NCBI GenBank assembly: GCA_029465975.1
Contig: CM055748.1
Location: 8,390,458 to 8,454,457, forward strand
Direction: 5' to 3'
Source: Dallia pectoralis
Lineage: Eukaryota > Chordata > Actinopteri > Esociformes > Umbridae
Length of the DNA: 64,000 nt
In this document: positions 1 to 15,988 of the stretch, in pieces
How positions within the stretch are numbered: position 1 is the stretch's first letter
Layout: every line of letters starts with the position of its first letter
The notes under the pieces: model-generated
What the model saw: only the letters and a program-made list of their open reading frames with translations
The model's database searches: none
What the model was told of the DNA's origin: nothing
Program-made: the position numbers and the translations under genes

Positions 1-289
1 CATGAACACCTTGTCCAAAATTTGCCCAATATCTAAGGTGCCCATTCTACCTTCGTGTTTAGACTATCCTCAAATTCTTCCACAAGGCAATAATAATGAA
101 ATTCTGGCTATTTCCACAAGCTTCAAGGCAGTGATTCTCTCAGCTCCAAATTAATTCTATAAACTTGTTGAGTACAACATTACCTCACACATGAAGCAGT
201 GCAAGTACTAATCATCAAATGTTATCTGGACTACTGCATCTTTCTGTTTCTATGGTTTCCTGCTTGTTCCATCAAACCCCATGCACCTC

Positions 290-808
290 AATACTGCACC
301 TTAATGCTGCACCTTAATACTGCACCTTAATACTGCACCTTAATACTGCACCTGAATACTGCACCTTAATACTGCACCTTAAAGCTGCACCTTAATACTG
401 CACCTGAATACTGCACCTGAATACTGCACCTTAATACTGCACCTAAATATTGCACATTAATGCTGCACCTTAATACTGCACCTTAATACTGCACCTTAAT
501 ACTGCACCTTAATACTGCACCTGAATACTGCACCTTAATACTGCACCTAAATATTGCACATTAATGCTGCACCTTAATACTGCACCTTAATACTGCACCT
601 GAATACTGCACCTTAATACTGCACCTAAATATTGCACATTAATGCTGCACCTTAATACTGCACCTCAATACTGCACCTTAAAGCTGCACCTTAATACTGC
701 ACCTTAATACTGCACCTTAATACTGCACCTTAATGCTACCCCTTAATGCTGCACCTTAAAGCTGCACCTTAATACTGCACCTTAATACTGCACCTTAATA
801 CTGCACCT
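290..808. repeat. 13-bp minisatellite (tactgcaccttaa units)
   Basis: About 40 head-to-tail copies of a 13-base unit close to TACTGCACCTTAA. Variants include ctgaa, aaagc and ctaaatattgcacat. A variant block (ctaaatattgcacattaatgctgcacc) recurs near 442, 546 and 625, which shows local block duplication. It lies downstream of map6 exon 2, so either in a map6 intron or beyond the gene. No coding role is evident. Confidence 0.93.
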
Positions 809-2047
809 ACTACTGGTTACCCACCAGTGGGTTCAAACTCAAGCTCACATTCATTACAACATTATGGTTGTTGCCAACAGAGCACCAAGGTGAACTGCAC
901 CACCATAACATCCCTGCACGGCTCTGTGTGTCCTACACAACCAGACAGAGTTATCCATTTGTCTTCTCAGGGTCTGAGGAGGACCAAATACTAGTGGGAA
1001 AAACGAATGGTAAGGGAGTCAAGTGCAAAATCTATGTAACGAATCCAACACAAACAGAGAACCTTTAGGATCTCTGGATCTTTGCAATCTATGACCTCTA
1101 TAGTGCGGAAAATATAGAAGAAATGTCACATGCACAGCCACTCCATGAAAAATAAAGAGCAAATGTCCCCATATTATTGGAAATATTTGCAATGTGTGGT
1201 AAGTGACATTAGGACAAAAGAAAAACAACCACCGTTACGAACTGTCCTTTTTAATAAACAAAGATTCTTTACATCCAAAGGTAGCATCTTCAGTGTTAAT
1301 GTATCGATCAATTGATGTTAGTAAATGAACAGCCGGGCAGCACAAAAAAGAACGACTCCAAGGTTATGACTCTAACCGCTAACTCTGTGGATATGGCATG
1401 TGACAGTGGATATTTGCTGGATAGCTTGATTATACGGACGTTTGGTGAACGACGTGCCTCTGTACTGTCAATCGAGGTGCATTCGTTATTGTGAGTGTTA
1501 ATCTGAGGTCAACCTCCATGCCGTCTAGAAGAAACAGACAACACACCTGACTACAGTAGACCTAGAACAGAGCTGCTCTCAGTCTCAGAACAGTCCTACG
1601 AGAGTGAGAGAGGGAGGGGCCATATAAACAAACAGCATGCGGACATTTGACACTTTCCTGACGCTGGCAAACACCTGTGTGGAGATTCAAATACCGTTCT
1701 TTGGTTTAGTTATTTTTTTCTTATGTGATCATGCTGTATTTTGTAGTTTAGGAGGTTATTTTGTAGGAACTGAAAACTCTACAACATTCCAATGTGATTA
1801 GGACCATGGAGCTGTCATGATTTGGCCCATTATTATTGTAAAATTTGTGAATAAGGGAATGTATTGTCCTTTAGAATTGTCCTTATTTTCCGAGAAGAGT
1901 TGAGTATATACATAAACATGAATTCTACCAGAACAGAAACTAAGCCCTGTTTGGAAAAACTTGAAAGTGAGAATGTATTTTGTGCTGTTAAATACCCATT
2001 TGAACAAACATTCTGTTGCGTTTACATGCAAGTTCAGGTGGGCTCAC
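809..2047. other. Probable map6 intron 2, no gene seen
   Basis: This stretch follows the map6 exon 2 donor on the minus strand. No further map6 exon, RNA gene or clear transposon was recognised. The short ORFs here lack family resemblance and splice context. A third map6 exon would be expected at lower coordinates, probably outside the window. Confidence 0.5.
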
Positions 2048-4940
2048 CTTGGTTGTATCCTTGCTGCCTGGCTCATTGTACAGGCTGCGTATCCTCCTAC
2101 GCTCCAGGCTCTTATTGTCAGCAGGGTGCAGCTTAGCTTGTTCTCCCCTGTAGGTGGCGCTGTAGCTGGTTTCCAGGCTGGTTTGGTCCTTGTCATCCAC
2201 AAGAGGTTTGTACTGGGACTGGGGCTTGGTGGCCTTGGTTGGCTTCATATCTTTATATGCCTTAAACTCATTCCTAAAAACAATGAAAGAGCACACTTAG
2301 ACACTTGACTTTTCTATCTATATGCAACTGTATAAACTCAACAGAAAAGTTCTTGAAGTTTTACTCCCAAACAAATACATCCTGTGGGGGAAATGACGTG
2401 AAATTACCCATTGGATATTAGGCTCAAATTGGACTAAAGAAGTGCACCATGACCCCTGAGTGTAACAAGCTCTAGCCCACTAGAGACATCTGACATGGCT
2501 TGTCAGGCATTACTGCTCCTAACATTGTTATTTTCTGTTTAGCACCTCACAACCCAGTGTAAGCAACTACCCCCGGCCTATTTTTTATTATTGTTTTCAC
2601 CTGCTCCTCATTTTGTGTTCATTTTTTTCTGTGTGGAGTTAGACGTTTTGTGTTATGCACTGCTGCCATTTTGTTATTTTGTTCCTTGAGTAAATAAATG
2701 GGAAGAAAACTCAAGAGACGCTCTGTGTCCGTTGTTCACCAGCATCATGACACATCTTTTCTATTTTCCTAATATGATTTTCACACTATTAGATTGAATG
2801 AACACTATGACATAAATTGTTTAATTATAATACATACCTTTCTGTATAAGAGCTGAAAATAAATACTGGCCTACTTTGATATTCTGGGAAATGGTTCTCA
2901 GTGGGGGACTATAGGACCTTGTTGTTATAAGAAAAAAACACTGATAAAAAATAACAATTTCACCTAAATATTTTCCCTAATACATGTAAATTATCTGAGG
3001 TCAGACAAAAGATTATATCCACGCATGTACAATCTCATAGCTAGTCCATCTCCAGAGTCTTCATTGTTTGTAATGTTTTCAAGCAGTCAATGGCCTATAC
3101 TACAGTAACCAACCTCCAGGGCGTGGCTGCTCAGAGAGAAAGACATGAGAAAGCCTGACTGCAATTCGCTAATACACACATCAGAGCTCTTAATATGGTT
3201 GACTGAGGCACATCAATCTCAGCCACTGGACTCTTTAGGCCCTTATGGTCCTTAAAAGAGATGTTTTCCCTCAATCACAAATATCCTTGTTTAGTTTTGA
3301 GGGACAGCCTTTTTTTGGCAGTGCCAGGTGGCGATGCAGCTTCCACTTCATGATTATTGATCCAACTGGGTTAACTGGGATATCCAAACACATAGACAAT
3401 ATTTTGCATCGTTTTCCCCCTCAATCCATTTATTTATATTACTTAAATTTTTACTATAGTAAAATGCCTTTATTAATTATTCTCCCAATTTTTTTTTATG
3501 TTTTTACTCAGAAAAGGTGACCATTACTTAAAATAAGATATAAAACGAATTTTCATTAATCATTTATATTTCAGTTATATTAAACAGTAGGTCAGGAGTT
3601 TAAATACTGGTGTAATGTCTGCCAGTATGAACGTAGATAGTGCTTAACTCTCACACAACCATTTAATTTTTCTGTCTATGGTTGTCTAATTTCTAACATT
3701 TTAAAGGAAATTCCTGCGCAATAAACAGCCTCGCTACGCATTTACCCATTTATTTCTAGAAACCAGTCGCTGTACTCTCACTATGTGAGCTATCTTAGTA
3801 ATGAAAGTCTGAAAGCATATTTTTCCAATGTGCATTTTAATATGAGCAGATGGCAGTGGCCTCCAGCGGTGTCATCAATTAACAGAAAAAACTCTCTAAT
3901 TCCAAGCAGTTAAAAAAATCCTTATTTGATTATGAACGGTAATATGCTAAAATAACCAGAATCACAGGTTTTTCTGTAATTATGTTGACGATTGACAATT
4001 TCAGAATTAAACATTGATCTAACGGGGCGTATTTACCCATGTTAGCGAATGTTTTTAGAGTATAAGAGCTAAGAAAAAAAAAAGATTTTCGGGCTCCACA
4101 AAAAAGTAGGCCTATTTCATGTTTATTTTGGGTTGGTCATGTCGAAACTATAAATGGTCTCGGCCATTTGAGTACATAGCAACTCAATAGTAAACATTAA
4201 ATTAAAATGAATATCATCATCCCACAGCAGTCGGATTCTCACCTGTATGAGCTGCCAGTACCAGTAGAGACGACCTGTTTTATTTGTCTGTTCAGCTCGT
4301 CTGCTGCTGCCCTTCTTTTCCCCTCCACAGTGACACCTGCCGGCGGCTGTCCCTCCACTTTGCCACTCACCTTCTCGACAATGGTCACTTGTTTCTTTTT
4401 CCTCTCTTTGCATTCCTTCTCCTGCACCTTTTCTTCGAGTTCACTCTTCTCCACGCCGTGCTCGGCCTCCATGTGCTCACATTTGCCCCCCACGTCTCCT
4501 TCACGGTTCACGGAGGGGGCCGCGGCCCTGGGTTTGGGGATCCACGGGTGATCGCCCCGTTTTGGGATAGGCCACGGTTTGTAATCCTTCTGATACTGAG
4601 TTAGGTTGTTGAACGGGGTCGCGGAGGGGTGATATTGGTTCTTGGGTTTGCAGCTGGGCTCCGGGCGGATGTCTTTCCATTCCCTGAAGTCCTGGCGCAT
4701 CACGGATCCGTGTTTCCCCGGTGCCTCCTCCCGGTCACCGTGGGCAGGCTGGGGGGTCTCGCTATGCACAGGACCGGTCCTCTTCTGATGGCTCGCAGGA
4801 GGAGGCTGCGGATGGACGTGTTGCACCTCGGCCACGTCCGAGTACCTCGTGAAGACCAGAGGCACGGCGATGTCCGCCTTGTCCAACTCACTCCAGAAGC
4901 GGTTGATGCAGCAAGCCCGTGTGATGCACGGCCACGCCAT
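2048..4940 (-). CDS. map6: MAP6 (STOP protein), exons 1 and 2, 3' part outside window
   Basis: MAP6 is a calmodulin-regulated protein that binds and stabilises neuronal microtubules and also associates with membranes. Two exons are visible: 4243-4940 (ATG at 4938-4940) and 2048-2273. Exon 1 ends TCATACAG before GTGAGA, and exon 2 begins GAATGAGTTT after TTTTTAG, so the join reads SSYRNEF in phase. The N terminus MAWPCITRACCINRFW keeps cysteines 5, 10 and 11, which are palmitoylated in mammals. The stretch SVMRQDFREWKDIRPEPS and the segment with GDHPWIPKP match the N-terminal microtubule-binding modules. Exon 2 carries ETSYSATYRGE and RRRIRSLYNEP, typical of MAP6 rather than the shorter MAP6D1. 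Exon 2 ends in phase 0 at AAG before GTGAGC. Later exons were not found. The gene is head-to-head with dgat2, about 4.1 kb away, as in the human MAP6-DGAT2 region. Which teleost paralogue this is cannot be told. Confidence 0.93.
2274..4242 (-). other. map6 intron 1
   Basis: A GT-AG intron between the two recognised map6 exons. It is AT-rich and has no recognisable gene or intact mobile element. A purine-rich run of adenines near 4073-4082 is unremarkable. Confidence 0.8.
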
Positions 4941-7900
4941 TATACAATAAATAACAATAAATAAATGCGAATGAGAAGACTATATGCCGTCTAATCAGAA
5001 TACAAGTGTACTATTGACGCTATAGTGCTGACTGTACTCACGACCCGGAGATATAGGGGACCGGTTCCCCCTGCGCCGACTCAGATTATGCCCAATCAGG
5101 ACCAATATGCCTCTACAGGCGACCAGGAGTCTTAATAAGCGATGCTTATTGTTTTAGGTTATGGGTCGGCATCATGCTATAGATGTTTAAAAATAGAAAT
5201 TAAATAGCTCATATATAGTCACGATTGATAAAAAGGTTGTATTTGCTATGTTGAGCGCTTGCTGGTTGCGCATCAGAGCGACCCCACCCCAGAAGATGCA
5301 GAAGATGCCCGAGGTCTGCACCGTGCAATGCCACCTGGGTAATATGACTGTCTGGGATGTATACAGAGGGAGGAGGCGCAGCTTGTTCTACCCTTTAGTG
5401 CTCAGTATGTCTCGTATAGCCTTAACCTCCATAACATCTCTGTTTTTGATTCAAAACCATTCTTAACACATCTTTTATAATTAATCAGTGAAATATTCCC
5501 TTGGCATCTGCCATTTTAATATGTCTGTAGATGAAAACAGACACATTTAAAAAAGGACACATCCATCTAGGCAGTTATTATCATGAAGCTTTTCATAAGG
5601 CTATAGCAATATATTGTCCACCCCAAAATGCAGAAGGTGATAGCAGTTGCATCATCACAATGACTCTGCTTATTTGTGCTTCACCCATACAAATACATGA
5701 ATTACAATTAAATATATAGATTTCCCTAGACAAAACCACATAAACAGCCTATCATGGACATCACGTGTGCACCCTGTAACTCTGATCTATAACACAAACA
5801 TGTACAATGTCATGTTTAAATTCTGTATTTCTATTCAGTCAAGGTAAAGTCACATCTATGTTTCAATTATATATAATCTATACACTTGTAACTCTTGAAA
5901 ATAAAACAGAATGTAATATCTCACCCTTTTATTAACATTTTCAAATTTGAACATAAATCATGAATGTAAACCTATTATTGTTGGATTTAAAAAAAAATAG
6001 ATTTCAAATATTTATTTTCAACAAATTTAAATACAATTCTCCATCTCAGACACATATCAATAACTTGTAGTGAGCAAAATATCAAAAAATACATTGGTAA
6101 AACTTGCGTCTGCTTCTTATTCTGTAACGTAAAAACCTTGCCAAGCAGTCAACCTGTTATGTTATCTACTGCATGATTTACTTAGCACACCAATTGAGTC
6201 TGAAGAAAACAACATTTATTTTTGGTATTACATTTTTCAATAATTTCATATTAACTTTCTGCAGTAGAATGAGTGACATCCGGGATGCTGGCCTTTTTGT
6301 CATAGTTGCAAAGAGAAAGCCGTTTCTAAACCTGCCCAATACAAATAAAAAATTAAGATAGGCAAATTAACCTATACTCTGGACAGACGAAGAACTTTGG
6401 TTAGAGGGCCAGCATCCTGCATTAATGGACAATAAAATATGCATTTCTTTACAAAACAATGGCATTTCTTTGTGACCCCAACCCTTTGCCAGGTAGTGGC
6501 TACTGAAGCTGGCTGGTTGCTTGTTTATGATTTTCACAGCCAGCGTAGACACAACCTGTTACTACTAGAGGGGGCACTACGATTCCAGGGTTATCGGAGA
6601 GCCTGAATAGTTCCCGCAAAACACAAGTCTCAACGTCAACAGTGAAGAGGTGGACCTAAGATGCTGGCCTTCTAAGAGTACTTCCTTATTCCAGTGTCTT
6701 TGTTCTATTGTCTGTTGTAATCTTAAATATTGGCCAGTATGAGATGTGGCCTTTTCTTTGCAACTTTTTATTTTCCAGGCCTACAGGCAATACACAGCAA
6801 AGGGCAGCATACAGTTGGCAAACCATTATCCATGTTGGATGTTGGACAAAGCAGCCATATTTAGTGTTGTTCATGCGAGTCATTATGGCATTTGAAAGAA
6901 ATGTCAAGGTGATATTTCATTACTTGTTTTGCAGCTTTTTAGGAAAGACCTACCTTGACCTTTCCAGACCTACCCAGACATACCCAGACCTTCCCAGACA
7001 TACTGAGAGCTACCCAGAAACTAATCACTTTTAAAATGGACTTGTCAGTTCCAGACAATTACTGATATCAATGTGTGTGTGATTGATCCAGATCTGTGAC
7101 ACCAGGTATGTAAACTCAACCAGGTAGAAACAATAAACATACGTGTAGTATGTAGCCGGGTGGGATTGAGTGTAGATCGTAGTTGAAGGTCACACGTTTC
7201 TATTGTGTGCTGTATGTCTCTCATACAGAGAACCATATGGATTGACCTCGCTAGAAACATTCACTGCTTACAAGACAATGTATCAGTCACAGAGGCGCAA
7301 ATGGGAGGAAACATAGACACAAAAAGGAAGGAATAGCTACAACAGGCAAAACAACCAGGCAGGTGGTTCACAATTGGTTGACAGACTCAAAGCACAAACG
7401 AGTAGTAAGGACAAGAAAACATATTCAATGGGCAGGATTGTAAAAGGAAAACTACAAAATAAATGTATTTTATTTATACAATGTTCATTTCTGTTCTAAT
7501 TTCCCCCTGTCACCAGGGGTACCTAAACATCTCACAGTTACTTATGGGAAAATAATATATTTGTTTCCAGAATTGAAATTTAGCCTAGGTATTTTTTAGC
7601 GTTCCTCCCATTCAAGAGACTTGATTTGTCCCTCTGCTAAAAATCCCCCAGCTATGCTGATCAAGCTAATGGAGATCTTAAAGAGGCTATGTTGGACCAT
7701 TTATAGCTGGTTTTGCTGATCGATCTGGTCAATCTGGTCGACACTTTCATTGTCATGTAGAGCATCAAGCATTTCCCAGCCTGGACCTATAACAGACAAG
7801 CATTCATCATTTAAAACCACTTTTTTCAGCAGAGATGTCACAATATTATATTAACTACCACCCGTGTTAACCTGCTTTATTTAATGGAAGTGTTTGGGTT

Positions 7901-8300
7901 TGGTTCCCCAATCATTTGCATTACAAACTAGATTCATGCTGCAAGTTCCACCTCTAGGTTCTAGTTAATAGTTTTTTTCTCACAAATCCAGTAAACAATG
8001 CATTTGAAGTAAAATAAAAACAGCTTAAAAAATGGATTTGGCACATCTTGAAATTACTATTTGTCAAACTTATGAACTTTGTCAAATTATAAGACAGTTA
8101 TTTCTTTTGTTTACATTACTATAATCATTTATAATAGCTTTGGCACAACATGCATGGAGTAGCTCTAGCAGATATTCAAAATAGTTATAGAACGATATAA
8201 CTCTTAAATGTGACTACACCCAAGTTCATTGCATAAATCCCTACATGCTATATAGAAGAACAAGCAATCACAATAACCTGTCACCAAACTGTAAATTGGA
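4941..8300. other. map6 5' flank and map6-dgat2 intergenic region
   Basis: The first 150 bases above the map6 ATG (4941-5100) are the most likely place for its 5' UTR and promoter; no clear TATA box was seen. From there to 8300 no gene was recognised. A short degenerate repeat of the type cccagacatac lies at about 6955-7020. The short ORFs have no homology I can name. Confidence 0.45.
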
Positions 8301-8314
8301 TAAATAACAGCTAT

Positions 8315-8764
8315 TTGTGGCCCACCACTGTAACATCTATGGTTTTTCACACCACTGTAACTACATCACATTTTGTTATGGTGTTTCTCCCACCGTACTC
8401 CCCGTTTCTAAACCACATTGAGGAGTTACAGTGGTTCCTCCATAGCGCAGTAAAATACTCCGAGACTACTGTACTTCCGGCTAAAGCTGCATGCATACTT
8501 AATAACTTAACCTTAAAAGATATTATGACTCAGATCAGAGTAGCCCTGAAAAACACCTAATATGAAAAACAAATTCCCTGGCAATATCAGTTGTGTTCTA
8601 CCCCATAATTGGCACAGGAAATTTGATATCAATGATGTTTGATACATTTATTTGTAAATATGATTCCTTTATCATTATACTGACAAGGTTAAAAAAAATA
8701 TGCTGAGATTGCAGAATCAGTGCAAAACAAAGGCACGCTTTGTGATGCTACAATAGCTGTTATG
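8315..8764 (+). mobile_element. DNA transposon remnant, IS630/Tc1-type transposase C-terminus
   Basis: A reading frame ending at 8560 contains FLPPYSPFLNHIEEL, which matches the conserved FLPxYSPxLNPIE block near the last catalytic acidic residue of IS630/Tc1/mariner DDE transposases. The N-terminal part is absent. The last 23 codons and about 200 bases of 3' sequence recur at 9891-10153, which marks this as the 3' part of an interspersed element. It is a dead fragment upstream of dgat2. Confidence 0.7.
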
Positions 8765-9057
8765 CACCAAGGACATTGTTTGAGACATACAGTTGAAGTC
8801 GTTGGTTTATGCCATAGCCAAATACACCTTCTGTCAGTTAGTCCTAGTAGAACTTACACGTCTTAGGTCAGTTACGATGAGATTGTGAAATAACTTAAAA
8901 GAGGGGGCTCTGGTTGTGTTTGTCACGCACTGGTACTGATATGACCCAAGGACATGTTCACCAATAAATATGTGGGAGCTCAGGACACACTTCTACAAAT
9001 GACTCACAAACGTTGTACTCATGTGGTATTTGCCTGTAGACAATTGACCGTGTTTCT

Positions 9058-12608
<3,551 letters not shown>

Positions 12609-14810
12609 CCAGTGGATATAATCTGTCTGGGCAGACACCGGTACTACTCCCTGGCTTCTCCAAGTGAGCTTTGTAGGCTGGCTGTGACTAAAAGCATATA
12701 TGACAACATAATTGTATAACTGTTCTTCGTGTTAAAAATATGCTGTGTGCCGCCTGGAACCAAAGTTTTTTGTGACACATTTACTTTTACACTCACGGTC
12801 ACTTCAATGTGTTTTCTGTTCGGAAACCATTAGATGGCGCCATATTTCCCTCCACTGATTTGTTCTGCTGGAAGTTATAATAATGTGCATCTGAAATTCG
12901 TACTGTATTGTTTCTTGGTGTCTTGACCTTTTTATACATCTGCCAGCTTTAGTGTTTTATACTGGCACACATTGTAATATATCTGTTCAATGTTTATATA
13001 AAGAAAGTCTTTTTCAGATAGAGACTTCATGTACATTCTCTTGTCAATATTTGTATAATAACACTTGAATTTCAATAGACATGTACAGTAGTTCTCTTAT
13101 CGTAATACAAACAGGTCCTATGCTTTGCAGTATCACATTGTGCACAGATCAACACTGAGGTGTCATGTTCAATATCCCCACATGAAATCATTATATTGAC
13201 ATGCATCAGAATGCTGTCATTTCTCAGTGATTGCCTTCTGATTTAACATGCTTTGTCTCTCATAGCCTTTACTGACAGCAGGGTATCTGTCTACTTGTAC
13301 GATGACCATTCATGTATCCAAATCTGTCGATGACGTAATGTGCTTTTTTCCACTTGTTATCTATTAAAAGATGTCCTCGTAGTGTCTCTGCAGTTGATCT
13401 TGAAATGTTCTGGATATCATGAACATTTATTTCATTAAGTTTGTGAAACATCTTACATAGAAAGTCAACCTGCTTTAAAATGATTTTTGACCAAATAAGC
13501 ACAGTACAATACACATGTATGTTTAAAATTGTATAATTTTTTACTATTTAACTATTTTTACAGTCATTGTCAAAAGATATTTTCAGATTGTACTACTACC
13601 TATGCCATTGCATCCCTTGTCGTTACATATATTGTTTTATTTTGGTCATTGCAGGAGATTTATTTGCCGTCAAAGTTTTTTGTTTGTTCTATAATTGTTC
13701 TATAATTCTTCCTTTGTCACAAATCATAGCTTTCTAGTTCTGATTCATCCATTGCCATTCAGGCATTTAATAAAGAAACAGCAAAAACCAGGAAGTGGAA
13801 AATGTCAAACTGTACTCAACATATCAACATGTCCTGTGATGGTTATTAAGTACTTTTACACGCACCCAGGAGTTTACATGGTGACAAAAAGTGCTGCTAC
13901 TGAGACAACACAATTGGAAAGAATACCTACAATCAACAAAAGACTTGCATACATTTGTTGTATTACATTAAATAGTGAGCATATATACATTATGTTATAG
14001 TAAGTTCCATTCAATGTTCACATTCAGAGATAGAGCACCTATTTTGATAGCAGTTATCAGTGGCTTGGTGTGACTAGAATTGTCAGGTTTGTCTCTGTAG
14101 GTTGATTGCGGAGGGCAATTGCGGAGGACAGCGCAGAGACAGAAACTGTTCAGGTGTTTAGATATGGCGTTGTCATTGTGCATGAGCATATGAGGATGTT
14201 TGGCCATGGAAACCCATTCAGTGAAATGTGTTCCCCCGCTAAAGGAAAAGGCTGTATGGACTAATCATTGCAAAGAACAAGACAGGCCAATCATTATGGC
14301 TCCTAATTCCCTAGGATATTTTTTTAGGATAAAAACATATTTACTGCATTACCATAACGATATATTGCAAACCTGAGTTGACAGCAGCATTATTGAAGAT
14401 TACTGATCATTACCTGTCTTGATGCCTGTTTGAAGTGTAATGGCACAGATGACGGACGTGCACCTAAATATTTTATATTTATTTGTTTATATTATTTACT
14501 GCCCAATTTAATCCTCAGGTTTGGATACACAAAGCACTGTTTGGTAACCAAAAGGACTATTGATGGTGGTTTACTAGACACAATACTACTGTCCTTAAGT
14601 TGTATTTTGGTCATCAAAATTGCATAACGATATGATGTTCATGACTCGACTAAGCAAAGGCTGGAAAAGAACAACTGACACAAGTTAGGAGCGACCTCTG
14701 CTGTTTGAAAACCTACACCACAAAAGCTATATTTAACATTCTCTCACTTCACATAAGGTGCTGTGAAAGGTTGCTTGCCATGTCTGTTTTTCTGCTTTGT
14801 GGCAGATCTA
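12609..14810 (+). other. dgat2 3' UTR and start of intergenic region
   Basis: No coding exon was recognised after the dgat2 stop. The 3' UTR must begin here. A possible polyadenylation signal AATAAA lies at 13769-13774, but its use is not proven. Short ORFs have no recognisable homology. The region is AT-rich and otherwise featureless. Confidence 0.5.
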
Positions 14811-14814
14811 AGAA

Positions 14815-15150
14815 AACACATGCTGTTGTTGAATGAATTTGCCAAGAAACACCTGGATGATTGTCACATTCTGGGATAATGTTCTGTGAACAGAAGTTTG
14901 ATTGTAGTGGCAGTGTCGTGGTTATGGGATGTTTTGTTTTTTGTTTTGTTCTGCATAAGGATCCGAGGTGACTCGATCACTGGAAGATTCCATTGAACCA
15001 TAAATTATAATACGTTCAGAATCATTAGAATCATACAGGAGACTGACACAGCACATAATCATCTGAGGCACAGCAATATATGTATTGTTTAAATGGCCTT
15101 GTCAATGTCCAGACCTAAACCCTATTGAGATGCTGTGGAACGTAAGCAGT
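14815..15150 (+). mobile_element. Tc1-like transposase relic
   Basis: Two short matches to Tc1 transposase are readable on the plus strand: FAKKHLDD near 14840 and CPDLNPIEMLW near 15105-15137. The second is the conserved block at the third catalytic position. Sequence between them is degraded and full of stops. It sits between the convergent dgat2 and thap12 genes. Confidence 0.65.
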
Positions 15151-15988
15151 GGTGAATGTAAGTGGAAAGACCCTCGGAACTAGAATTACTAATGAGGAAA
15201 AACACAAGTTTAAAAAGTTTATAACTAGTTCTAACTTGTGTCCTTTGTCTTGATATTACCCTGATGTGAAACATTTGCACTTGAAATATAATTACAATCT
15301 GTTCACAGCGTGTGGTGGAATCGTCTACACCAGTCTAGGAAATGTGGGCACATTGGAAATGTCAATAAGCTCAAAGCAAATGAGGCATGTTTTCAGCAGG
15401 AATATACTGGCTTGTGGATAACATTGCATTATCTGCACTGCAGAGTTGTGACACTGCCATAATAACAAAAAGTTAACCAATCTGTGTTTAGATTTTAGCA
15501 AAAAGAACGTAGTCTGACCAGACCACTGTCAATTACAGATGATATATATTAATGTTAGAAAATGAATCAAGCTATCTTAATCATATTGGTTAAAACATGT
15601 TTCAACTAATTCAAGGGGTTAACCACTACAGCACATAAGATCCTCTATATTAACATTGACACGTCATTGGCCCACTTCCATTAGTGCCTTAGATGTATAA
15701 TTAATTCCAGTAAATACACAACAGCATCCTTCAAGACACATGCAGCAAATAATTATAAAGAAAAACTATTTTAATGGAAATATTAATGGCAATAATATGG
15801 TACAATTGGGCAAACCCAATTACAGTTAAATTTAACACAATTATGCACAAAAATATTGTCATGTTTACCCTGGTCACATAAACGTATCAAATACTCGATA
15901 ATACAACAGGTAGAGGTCATATAAATGTAATTTTCTTTTGAATGCGTATTCCTCATACTGAAAAAATAGCTAGAGTCATCTTTAAATC
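15151..15988. other. Intergenic sequence and probable thap12 3' UTR
   Basis: No gene was recognised. The part next to 15989 should hold the 3' UTR of thap12 on the minus strand. Sequence is AT-rich. Confidence 0.45.

Noticed and set aside
290..808. CRISPR-like array
   Set aside because: Units are contiguous 13-mers without spacers, in vertebrate DNA; it is a minisatellite.
2048..4940. MAP6D1 instead of MAP6
   Set aside because: MAP6D1 is shorter and lacks the RRRIRSLYxEP segment present here in exon 2.
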